Positions 24,062 through 31,226 of a stretch of 64,000 bases of DNA are shown here, piece after piece. The stretch's first letter is position 1; every line of letters begins with the position of its first letter. The translations under genes were made by a program, and so were the position numbers. The notes under the pieces were generated by a model. The model was not told the origin of the DNA. It saw only the letters and a list, made by a program, of their open reading frames with translations, and ran no database searches. This DNA is from Azotobacter vinelandii CA (GTDB lineage: Bacteria; Pseudomonadota; Gammaproteobacteria; Pseudomonadales; Pseudomonadaceae): the NCBI RefSeq assembly GCF_000380335.1, contig NC_021149.1:3648501-3712500 (forward strand), read 5' to 3'.

Positions 24062-25543
24062 TCAGGCTACTCGACGATTGGCAGAATCCCGTCCTGCAAT
24101 CGCCTGCTCAATAGTCTCCATAAGTGCCTTGCTGACGGCGAGTGCAAGCATCGGAGGAACCGCATTGCCAATTTGACGGAAAGACGCATTCATGGCTCCA
24201 GCAAACTCGAATCCATCGGGAAATGACTGAAGTCGTGCTGCTTCGCGGACAGATATCATGCGCTTCTGGCGTCCGTCATAGTGGATGTGCGAATACGTGT
24301 CCTTGCCAAGGTGGGCCGTCAGGGTTCGAGAGGGAGCGTCCGGATCAAGCTTCCACCACTTGTTGGGAAACTTGCTTGCGTCGTAAGGAGGAATCGTCGC
24401 CTTCTCCAGAGCCTTGTAACGAATAGTTCCTGGCCGTGGCGGAAAATTTTCCCGCTGTAGTTTTTCTTCCAAGAGTTGCTGTGCAATGCGGAGTGCAACA
24501 GGATAGTCTGCTCCACGGGGCATGCGACCAAAAATCGGAAAGTCACGCGTGGTAATGCGCACGACATTGCCGCTCACATTTTCGGAAGCAGAAAATCCGG
24601 GCCAGTCGCGCATCAGGTGAGCATACGTGGAAGGTGTAATGCCTTCACGATACGGCAGCTTGTCTGCAACCTTCCGCTTCCTGATGATCGCCGTATCCCT
24701 CAGATGGTCAGAAATGAAGGGAAGGTCAGCCAATGCCGATTCGGTACCTATCGAAGAAGGCAGCCCGCCTGCAGGGGAAGGGATGGGCGAGAAGTGCGAA
24801 CCCACATCCTTGACGTGTTTGAGAGCTACAGCACGGCTACTTTCATAGCCACGCGGTAACTCCATGAAGTGGGTAGGCGAAGGGAACTGCGGAATCACAT
24901 CAAGAGTGGCGTCAACAGCAACAAGAAAGAGTCTTTCCCTAAGTTGAGGCACACCATAGAACGCTGCATTAAGCAGGGTGTAGCGAGTAACATAGCCACG
25001 AACCCTGAGCCCTTCTGCGATTTCCTCAGGTACATTGTGGCCGCCAAAATTCATGATATCCGGAACATTCTCAACGAGAATGGCCAGAGGACGAGTTTCG
25101 TCCACAATTTCCAGAAAGCGGCGATAAAGGGATGCGCGTGGATCGTTCTTGAATGCATCCTCATCTCCCGTCACTGATCGAAGCTTGGATCTTCCTATAC
25201 GGGCAAATGCCTGACATGGCAGCCCTGCAGCCAGGACATCGAAAGCTTCGCGCGGGCCTCCGGCCAATCCGAAATCCGTGATGAGATCACTCATTGATTG
25301 AGCCACCATGTCACGGGAGATAGCCCACTGCTTCGTCTGCGCAGGATTTTCCGGAGCGAAATTCAGTGCGTATGTGGCATTGGCCTCATCGTTGCTCTCT
25401 ACATGAGCTGCAAGCTCAAAGCCTGCAGTTTTCAAACCTAGCGACAGCCCACCGCAACCCGAGCATAATTCGAGTACCTTCGGAATCGCTCCGGATGCCA
25501 GCCTTTCGAGCTTACACTTCGCCAATTTCTCATTGCTTTCCAT
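24062..25543 (-). CDS. DNA cytosine-5 methyltransferase
   Basis: The protein has 493 residues from the ATG at 25543, 7 nt after GGAGGAG. All key C5 motifs are present: I (VLELCSGCGGLSLG, 23-36), IV with the catalytic Cys (GLPCQAF, C110), VI (ENV, 158-160), VIII (Q200-L-R-E-R204), IX (RTLTAHLG) and X (QIGNAVPP). Between VIII and IX a long variable region would recognise the target. The enzyme methylates cytosine and protects host DNA from a partner nuclease. The gene overlaps vsr by 14 bp and closes a coupled operon with a receiver-like gene and a dual-GHKL ATPase gene. Confidence 0.95.
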   Translation of the reverse strand: MESNEKLAKCKLERLASGAIPKVLELCSGCGGLSLGLKTAGFELAAHVESNDEANATYALNFAPENPAQTKQWAISRDMVAQSMSDLITDFGLAGGPREAFDVLAAGLPCQAFARIGRSKLRSVTGDEDAFKNDPRASLYRRFLEIVDETRPLAILVENVPDIMNFGGHNVPEEIAEGLRVRGYVTRYTLLNAAFYGVPQLRERLFLVAVDATLDVIPQFPSPTHFMELPRGYESSRAVALKHVKDVGSHFSPIPSPAGGLPSSIGTESALADLPFISDHLRDTAIIRKRKVADKLPYREGITPSTYAHLMRDWPGFSASENVSGNVVRITTRDFPIFGRMPRGADYPVALRIAQQLLEEKLQRENFPPRPGTIRYKALEKATIPPYDASKFPNKWWKLDPDAPSRTLTAHLGKDTYSHIHYDGRQKRMISVREAARLQSFPDGFEFAGAMNASFRQIGNAVPPMLALAVSKALMETIEQAIAGRDSANRRVA

Positions 25544-25988
25544 GGCTGTTCTCCTCCGATGCTTCATCACCCTTCAAGAACTCGACCAGCCGAACACGTA
25601 AGGCTTCTGCGTCTTGGGTTTTACACTCCCAGATCACAAGGACGCTCCATCCGAGAGATTCCAGTGTGCTGATGGCCAGTCGATCCCTGGTGACGTTGGC
25701 AGCGAACTTCGACTGCCAGAACGCCACATTCGATTTCGGCGTGTAGGCGTATCGGCAGCCCGGATGTCGATGCCAGTAACATCCATGAACAAAGATGACC
25801 TTGCGTCGAGATGGAAAAACCAAGTCAGGGCTTCCAGGGAGGTCGCGACGATGCAATCGGAAGCGAAAACCGAGAGCATGCGCGGCGCGTCGGACCGATA
25901 CTTCCGGCTTCGTATCCTTACCCCTGATGCGAGACATCAATCTGGATCGTTGATCTGGCGCGAGAATGTCCATGGGCAGCGCTATCAT
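25530..25988 (-). CDS. vsr: Very short patch repair endonuclease
   Basis: The protein has 152 residues if the ATG at 25988 is used, which overlaps the upstream stop as ATGA; the ATG at 25973 would remove five residues. Vsr signatures are clear: RSRLMSRIRGKDTKPE, catalytic D55 in SPDLVF, and H68/H73 in VHGCYWHRHPGC. Vsr nicks next to T:G mismatches created by deamination of 5-methylcytosine, starting repair, so its presence beside a C5 methyltransferase is expected. Position within a signalling-type operon is less usual. Confidence 0.95.
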   Translation of the reverse strand: MIALPMDILAPDQRSRLMSRIRGKDTKPEVSVRRAAHALGFRFRLHRRDLPGSPDLVFPSRRKVIFVHGCYWHRHPGCRYAYTPKSNVAFWQSKFAANVTRDRLAISTLESLGWSVLVIWECKTQDAEALRVRLVEFLKGDEASEENSHGKQ

Positions 25989-27328
25989 TTAGAAGGCAAC
26001 TGCACGATCCCCGGTCGGGATGTGTATCCATTAGAGTGCGAAAGAAGAAGCATCAGCAATTGCTCGCGAAGACGGTATCTGATCTTCCACGCTTCGCAGG
26101 CACCCGCAGGCCGGCTCAAGGAGAATCGTACATTCACGTGCAAGCGGAACGGAGATTGCGTTCCGTCCAGCACAAGGGCCGGAGACTTCCACTCCGCCGC
26201 CGGTGCTGATGCACTACGCTTCAGATCTGCGGGAATTTCAAGTCCTAGAAGATAGGTCAGAGGGCCTCGCCGCTTCTGAGCATAATCACAAGCAGCACCA
26301 ACTCTCACCAGATAGGGTCTACATCTTTCATGGTCGGCGGCCTTTATCTTGAACTCTTCTTCAAGAAGTTCAAGACGAGTGCCATCGAACACTTGACGCA
26401 ATTGATCGTCCGAATTCCAAATGTCTTCGCTCAATTCGACAACAGCGCCCCAGTCTGTCGCCAGGATGGTTTCTGAGCCCGGAACTGCCACATGCAGCAT
26501 CCGATTGACACATCCGGCTTCCTGGTTTGATGCGTCCTTGAGCGAATCGTCGTTGTGTCGTGTGACAGCTTTTTTCCAGAGTTCTGCGGTTTCCGCAGAC
26601 ACCTCCTGGTTCAGCACCCGGTCGGCCAGAATGGGAGCCAGCGCGGTTGTGATGGCAGTACGATGATTGACCTCGACATTGGGGCGTCCGACTGCCTCAC
26701 GCGCAAGACGACTGAGAATGGTATCGAGCGCACCAGGGAAGGAAGCACTGACTCGCTCCGCAGCAGGGACAAGCTTAAGCAGTTCAGCGAGTGTGTCTCC
26801 TGCAGCCAGCAGCACATCCGCTTCCCATCCAAGAAGTGCTGCAATCTGCGGATTCGCGACAACCGCATCATGAACTGCCTGCTTCAACTCTTCCGGATCG
26901 GCAATGCTTCCATCCCCGACATTGATGAACTTCTCTTTTGCAAGACTGAGAACGGCAAGTGGCCTAGCATGGGGCTTCTCGGCGTCTATGTTCTGATCGA
27001 GATAATCCCGAAGTTCTGCACTGAGGTGCTCATGCTCCGTCCATACAACGAGAATGAAGGGGCCGCCATTCCTGCTGATGTTGTCTTCCAGAATTGATGC
27101 AATCAGGCCATAGTGCCGCCGCTGGTCAGTGCTTGCTTGGCCATCAACAAGATGAAGATCCATGAACAGGCATCGGACCCCTTTGAAATGATCCTGTTTC
27201 AACTCTTCTGCCGGGTCGTACCTTATACCCATGCACGGAGTGCCAAGAAGCTGGAACGTTCTGGTGATGGCCAGAAGATGATGGTCCCTGTCGTCCACGA
27301 CGACGAAACGCGGTGCCGAGAAGATCAA
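25985..27328 (-). CDS. Receiver-domain-like protein with long unassigned C-terminus
   Basis: The protein has 447 residues from a TTG start at 27328 that overlaps the stop of the upstream GHKL gene. The N-terminal ~125 residues look like a response-regulator receiver: FVVVDDRDHH gives acidic D12/D13, CLFMDLHL gives the phospho-acceptor position D57, and FILVVWTEHE gives T97. Insertions around residues 58-95 make it atypical. The C-terminal 300 residues match nothing I recognise and contain no HTH, so DNA binding is unlikely. Its partner is presumably the histidine-kinase-like ATPase translated just before it. It could relay a signal to the methyltransferase or HNH nuclease. Confidence 0.75.
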   Translation of the reverse strand: MIFSAPRFVVVDDRDHHLLAITRTFQLLGTPCMGIRYDPAEELKQDHFKGVRCLFMDLHLVDGQASTDQRRHYGLIASILEDNISRNGGPFILVVWTEHEHLSAELRDYLDQNIDAEKPHARPLAVLSLAKEKFINVGDGSIADPEELKQAVHDAVVANPQIAALLGWEADVLLAAGDTLAELLKLVPAAERVSASFPGALDTILSRLAREAVGRPNVEVNHRTAITTALAPILADRVLNQEVSAETAELWKKAVTRHNDDSLKDASNQEAGCVNRMLHVAVPGSETILATDWGAVVELSEDIWNSDDQLRQVFDGTRLELLEEEFKIKAADHERCRPYLVRVGAACDYAQKRRGPLTYLLGLEIPADLKRSASAPAAEWKSPALVLDGTQSPFRLHVNVRFSLSRPAGACEAWKIRYRLREQLLMLLLSHSNGYTSRPGIVQLPSK

Positions 27329-29496
27329 TTCTTTCCCCCTTTCCCAAATACAAGTGCGAGCACTGCCCCATCAAAACCCTCCGGGACATTGGCCTCGTCA
27401 GCATCGGGGAAGGCTAGGCGGCCGCCATTCAGCTCCATGACCATGTTGGTGTAATAGAGACCAACTCCCATGCCATCGGGTCGGCGACTGAAGAAGGGAC
27501 GCCTCAAGCGCTCAGGATCATCCTGGAACCCCGGCCCGTTGTCAGCAACGATGATCGCGGGTCCCTCGGCAAAATCCTTTTCGACATTGATGTACAGCTT
27601 TCGAGGGGATTTTCCCTGGCCATCAGGCCAGCGCACTTGCAGCCAGTAGAAGGCGTTATCGAGAAGATTGTTCAAAGCCCCAAGGAGCAGGCCGAAAGCG
27701 AAGTTCATTTCGATGTCCGGAACATCGTCTTCCAAAGCCGGACACACTAATTTGACTTCATGATTACGGAACCTGACACGGTTGATATCCCGCGCGCGCT
27801 TGATCAGATGCTTGATGCTGTTTGGGCGTTGCTCACCCTTGCGCAACAGTTCACTGAATCCATCAAGGATACGGACCAGTTCTCGCGCCTGCACCTGTAC
27901 AGCTTCACGGCTCCGCCCTCCCTCTATGGCGTCATGAAGGACGCGAACACCTTGTTCGATTTCATGGAAAACGATGGCCAGCCCCATGCCGGATAGTCCA
28001 GCTCGAAGCATCGTGTCACGCATCTCGTTGTAGTTTTTCTCCGCCTTGTTGATCAGCGGATCAAGCTCTTTGGAGAGACGGTGCTTTTTGGCAGCATCTC
28101 GCAAAGCCTGAAGAGGCTGGGCAATGTTTGCTGCTTCGGGATCGTGGCCTTTGCCGGTCAACGCGCGGATATTGTCCTTGTCTATCTTGCGCTCGACCTC
28201 AAGGATCGCGAGTGCGCCAAGAACGATCTGTCTGAGCCGCCGATACGCATCGTTTTCAACAAAACCCTCGCGATTCGTCTTTTCGGTGAGTTGATGACTT
28301 TTCTCAAGCGAAAGATCAATTGCACCTACCACGATGTTCCGGCTGATATTTCGCGTGGGCGTGTTGACGCGACGAAGGTCCAGCCCAAGCCAGTCGTCGC
28401 CGGGCTCTCCATAGTTGTAGACACGGATACTGTCTCTGTAGACGCGAACACCGCCACTTTCATCAAGAAAATTCTGGACAAGTTGACTGTCTCCCAACTT
28501 GGTCAGGATGTCGTGATCGCGATCGAAGACATAGAACTCACCCTTCACCATCCCGATGCCATTGGAGAGGGAAGCGTCAGCCGTGATCCTTTTTGGTTTT
28601 GCCGACTTGGTACCTTGGTCCGTTCCGTAAACATCGGTATCGCGCTCCTGCGCGATAAGCAATGCCCCCGTCCTGTCCGGAATCTTCCTGGGTGCCAGCT
28701 TGATGCCGGTAACGCCTCTGAACTCATATGACCACTCAAGTTGCCCGTCTTCAAACGAAAATCGGAAGTACCAGGGCGCACGTTTGAGCAGCACATCGAC
28801 ATCCGGTACCCCCGCAACCCAATCCGGGTGCTCGGGGACTTTCAATTCGGTTTCAAAGCGATCCGAACGGTCAGTGAAAGGTGATGCGATGGATGTGATC
28901 TGTCGAAGCAGGCGCCGCACTTCACCTCTGGTCCATGTCGCTTCACGCAACTCGCTGATGGTCAGCTTGGTCCCGGTCTTCGCTCCCTTAAAAACCTCAG
29001 GAGATCTGGTCTGTACGTTGACGACAGCTTCGGAGAGGAACTGCTTCTCGATAAGTGCGGACCAGTCGATATGGACAACACACTCCGGCTGGCCCTTTGC
29101 TCGCGTGACCAGCTCAATGCGATCGCCCAGCTTATGCACGGCAAAGCGACCCAGCCCCTTTTCTCCGAGGGGCAGGCGATTCAAGCGGGTTCTCTTCAAT
29201 GCCTTGCGCTGCAGTTCACGATGATCATGCGCAGGTACGAGCCAGATATCCCTGATGGTGGAAAGCGCCATGCCATCGCCATCGTCTTCTACGACGATGG
29301 TTGGGCTCGCTGTGCGAAGTCCCTTGAGTGTCACAGTGACGGTTTCAGCATCCGCATCGTATGCATTCTTGACAAGTTCGAAGACCGCCAAGCGGGGCGT
29401 GCCGATGAGTTGATCACCCAGGAGCTGCAACAGCCGCGCACGCGGCCGGAATGGCAACTTGAGCGAATCATCAGCGGGTTTGCTGGTAGTTGCCAT
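27325..29496 (-). CDS. Dual GHKL ATPase: Hsp90/MutL-like N-terminus plus histidine-kinase-like C-terminus
   Basis: The protein has 723 residues. The N-terminal GHKL module (about 20-230) has an N-box (FELVKNAYDADA, 39-50), G1 (EDDGDGM, 70-76) and G2 (GEKGLGRFA, 111-119), as in MutL, Hsp90 and MORC. The C-terminal half resembles a sensor kinase. It has an H-box-like AIVFHEIEQGV with H511, then an N-box (NNLLDNAF, 609-616), G1 (DNGPGF, 652-657) and G2 (GMGVGLYY, 675-682). No transmembrane segment is visible, so it would sense an intracellular state. It is coupled at both ends (TGATG with the RHH gene, TTGA with the receiver gene). A clamp-like switch that phosphorylates the receiver is an inference. 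Confidence 0.85.
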   Translation of the reverse strand: MATTSKPADDSLKLPFRPRARLLQLLGDQLIGTPRLAVFELVKNAYDADAETVTVTLKGLRTASPTIVVEDDGDGMALSTIRDIWLVPAHDHRELQRKALKRTRLNRLPLGEKGLGRFAVHKLGDRIELVTRAKGQPECVVHIDWSALIEKQFLSEAVVNVQTRSPEVFKGAKTGTKLTISELREATWTRGEVRRLLRQITSIASPFTDRSDRFETELKVPEHPDWVAGVPDVDVLLKRAPWYFRFSFEDGQLEWSYEFRGVTGIKLAPRKIPDRTGALLIAQERDTDVYGTDQGTKSAKPKRITADASLSNGIGMVKGEFYVFDRDHDILTKLGDSQLVQNFLDESGGVRVYRDSIRVYNYGEPGDDWLGLDLRRVNTPTRNISRNIVVGAIDLSLEKSHQLTEKTNREGFVENDAYRRLRQIVLGALAILEVERKIDKDNIRALTGKGHDPEAANIAQPLQALRDAAKKHRLSKELDPLINKAEKNYNEMRDTMLRAGLSGMGLAIVFHEIEQGVRVLHDAIEGGRSREAVQVQARELVRILDGFSELLRKGEQRPNSIKHLIKRARDINRVRFRNHEVKLVCPALEDDVPDIEMNFAFGLLLGALNNLLDNAFYWLQVRWPDGQGKSPRKLYINVEKDFAEGPAIIVADNGPGFQDDPERLRRPFFSRRPDGMGVGLYYTNMVMELNGGRLAFPDADEANVPEGFDGAVLALVFGKGGKN

Positions 29497-29741
29497 CAGC
29501 GCATCTTCCGTTTGTCGCAGAGTTCTTCATCCTTCACCATGAATCCGACGGCTTTCAGAGCGCTCAGAATGATGGTTCTCTGTGTCGTTCCCTCTTGTGC
29601 TGCCTTCAAACTCACCTCCCGCTTGATATGCGCAGGCACCATGACCTGAAGGGAAACATCCTTGGACTCGGCATCATTGCTGCCTCGATCGGCCACTTTG
29701 TTGGAAGTACCAGCAGACATCAATTCCGCCCCATGTTTCAT
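29496..29741 (-). CDS. Small ribbon-helix-helix protein
   Basis: The protein has 81 residues. The C-terminal half (VSLQVMVPAHIKREVSLKAAQEGTTQRTIILSALKAVGF) has the strand-helix-helix pattern of ParG/CopG-type RHH regulators, and the first 28 residues are polar and probably flexible. Its TGA shares a base with the ATG of the dual-GHKL gene. Two tandem TTTCATGA repeats overlap the start codon, so it probably represses its own operon. A later start at 29720 (MSAGTSNK) is possible. Confidence 0.7.
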   Translation of the reverse strand: MKHGAELMSAGTSNKVADRGSNDAESKDVSLQVMVPAHIKREVSLKAAQEGTTQRTIILSALKAVGFMVKDEELCDKRKMR

Positions 29742-29751
29742 GATTTCATGA
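29736..29751. promoter_or_regulatory. Tandem TTTCATGA operator at the RHH start
   Basis: TTTCATGA is repeated head-to-tail at 29736-29743 and 29744-29751. Each contains the palindrome TCATGA, giving two 8-bp-spaced sites that overlap the RHH start codon. Direct repeats of this spacing are typical RHH operators. Confidence 0.5.
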
Positions 29752-29806
29752 TCTTAACAAACTGTAGTTGAGCCTGCTACTGCTCACACTCCCTGTCGTC
29801 CGACCT

Positions 29807-30391
29807 TTACAGGTTCAACCGGACAAGCTCGGAGACGAGGTTCGTGTACCAGGCTTGTGGCATGGGCCTCCAGATCTCATGAGCAAATCGAATGCGACTC
29901 ATCTCACCTCGCATAGCCATTTCATAGAGATCTTCGTAACCTTGATAACGCATGGAGAACTCAAGAACATGGTCGCCAAGATGGTAGAACTCATCCTCAT
30001 CAAGGCCGCGCCTAACAGCATCATCCCGGAGAAGCCCGAAGAGGAATGCCCATTCGTCCTGATCGTCCCCTTGCTCGGCGCCAAGGGGAAGAGACAAGTC
30101 GGGCCTGCCATTGAACTCAGCATGCACCCGACAGTGGCATTCGTGGCACAGAGTGACGCCGTTGCCAGTCTCAAAGGCTCCTAGCGGATAGAGCGTCTTC
30201 CGGATGACGTGGTGAGCCTGAATTCTTTCGCTCGAATCACAGCACACGCAACGATACAGATCCCGGGCTCTGATGAACTGACTCCACAACCGGAGAATCC
30301 ACTTGTGTGTACGGCCCTTCTCTATGGCCCCCATGAGAGCTATTTTCCGCTTCCGGATTTCCTCCAGTCCTGGCGCAGGGATTGATTTCAC
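29807..30391 (-). CDS. HNH endonuclease
   Basis: The protein has 194 residues from a GTG start at 30391. The zinc-coordinated HNH motif is complete: C48-V-C-C51, H60-H61, N77 (ETGNGV), C82-x-x-C85 and H90. The N-terminal helix region is basic and the C-terminal 100 residues are acidic and unrelated to known targeting domains. It is the only clear nuclease other than Vsr in the operon, so it is the best candidate for the restriction or effector enzyme partnered with the methyltransferase. It lies 65 bp upstream of the RHH gene on the same strand and may have its own promoter. Confidence 0.87.
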   Translation of the reverse strand: MKSIPAPGLEEIRKRKIALMGAIEKGRTHKWILRLWSQFIRARDLYRCVCCDSSERIQAHHVIRKTLYPLGAFETGNGVTLCHECHCRVHAEFNGRPDLSLPLGAEQGDDQDEWAFLFGLLRDDAVRRGLDEDEFYHLGDHVLEFSMRYQGYEDLYEMAMRGEMSRIRFAHEIWRPMPQAWYTNLVSELVRLNL

Positions 30392-30412
30392 TCGGGCATG
30401 TCCAATGTTCAG

Positions 30413-30733
30413 TCAGGCGACGTGAGCAGGAGGCCCCGAAGTGGATAGCGGTTGTACTGCCAGCCGCAGGCCCATTGCCTTGAGGATGGCGGTCAGGCTG
30501 TTCAAGGCCGGGTTGCCCTTCGGCGAAAGCGTGCGGTAGAGCTGCGTCGGGTTCAGGTGTGCCTGCTCGGCCACCGCCTGCACGCCGCCGAACGCCTGCG
30601 CTAGCTGGCGCAGCACAGTCAGCAGTTCGGCCTGGTCGCCGTCTTCGAGGATGCCGTTGATAACGTCGAGCGCGAGCGCCGGATCGCTGCGGTACAGCTC
30701 GGCCATCGCTTCGTCATGGGTTCTGCTTCTCAT
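30413..30733 (-). CDS. Antitoxin, HigA/addiction-module HTH type
   Basis: The protein has 106 residues from the ATG at 30733, overlapping the toxin stop as ATGA. QLAQAFGGVQAVAEQAHLNPTQLYRTLSPKGNPALNSLTAILKAMGLRLAVQP is the helix-turn-helix of the addiction-module antidote (HigA-like, COG3636) family. The toxin-first gene order also fits this family. It should neutralise the RelE-fold toxin and repress the pair through the dyad upstream of the toxin. Confidence 0.88.
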   Translation of the reverse strand: MRSRTHDEAMAELYRSDPALALDVINGILEDGDQAELLTVLRQLAQAFGGVQAVAEQAHLNPTQLYRTLSPKGNPALNSLTAILKAMGLRLAVQPLSTSGPPAHVA

Positions 30734-31065
30734 TCGTCGGTTCTCCGTTGCCAGTCCTGCCAGTAGTCCACCGCGCGGTCGATGTCGGTGTCCTGCGTGC
30801 GCTTGTCGCCACCGCACAACAGCAACACCAGCCGTTGCCCCGACAGGGCGTAATAGACCCGGTAGCCCGGCCCCATGTCGATGCGCAGCTCCCACACGCC
30901 ATCACGACAGAACTTGTGATCGCCGAAGTTGCCTTGCTCGATGCGGGCCACGCGCCGGATGATCGCCACCTTGGCCTTGCCATCCCGCAGGTGGCCCAGC
31001 CATTCGATGTAAAGATCCTTCTGCCCGTCGGCCGTCAGGTAGTGCTCGATTTGGTACGTGGTCAT
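30730..31065 (-). CDS. RelE/ParE-fold addiction-module toxin
   Basis: The protein has 111 residues. Its core resembles the phage-derived Gp49/HigB-like killer family: YIEWLGHLRDGKAKVAIIRRVARIEQGNFGDHK, VWELRIDMGPGYRVYYAL and LVLLLCGGDKRTQDTDIDRAV. These toxins are ribosome-dependent mRNA interferases. Located immediately inside int, the module probably stabilises the ICE by post-segregational killing. Confidence 0.9.
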   Translation of the reverse strand: MTTYQIEHYLTADGQKDLYIEWLGHLRDGKAKVAIIRRVARIEQGNFGDHKFCRDGVWELRIDMGPGYRVYYALSGQRLVLLLCGGDKRTQDTDIDRAVDYWQDWQRRTDE

Positions 31066-31066
31066 T

Positions 31067-31082
31067 TTCGTTTATAGACGAA
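31067..31082. promoter_or_regulatory. Toxin-antitoxin operator, TTCGT-N6-ACGAA
   Basis: A 5-bp inverted repeat (31067-31071, 31078-31082) with the AT-rich spacer TTATAG begins 1 bp upstream of the toxin start codon. It fits an antitoxin-bound autoregulatory operator overlapping the promoter. Confidence 0.5.
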
Positions 31083-31113
31083 TGGGAGTCAAGGTAAGAA
31101 AACGGCCGACCCA

Positions 31114-31208
31114 TGCCCGAATTGTCGCAACGCTGTCACGACAATTCGGGCAGGCAGTGGCTGTGGCCCAGGATTCGCCAGACACCATCTGGCGAATTGA
31201 CCGGGCCA
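31114..31208. repeat. Two large perfect palindromes beside the int 3' end
   Basis: TGCCCGAATTGTCG (31114-31127) pairs exactly with 31139-31152 across an 11-bp spacer. ATTCGCCAGA (31173-31182) pairs with 31188-31197 across CACCA and is itself bracketed by TGGCCC/GGGCCA (31164-31169, 31203-31208). Both lie between the toxin promoter and the int stop. They could be an int terminator or structured recombinase or accessory binding sites. Neither has a T-tract. Confidence 0.6.
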
Positions 31209-31226
31209 CCGCAAGCGGCAGCGGGG

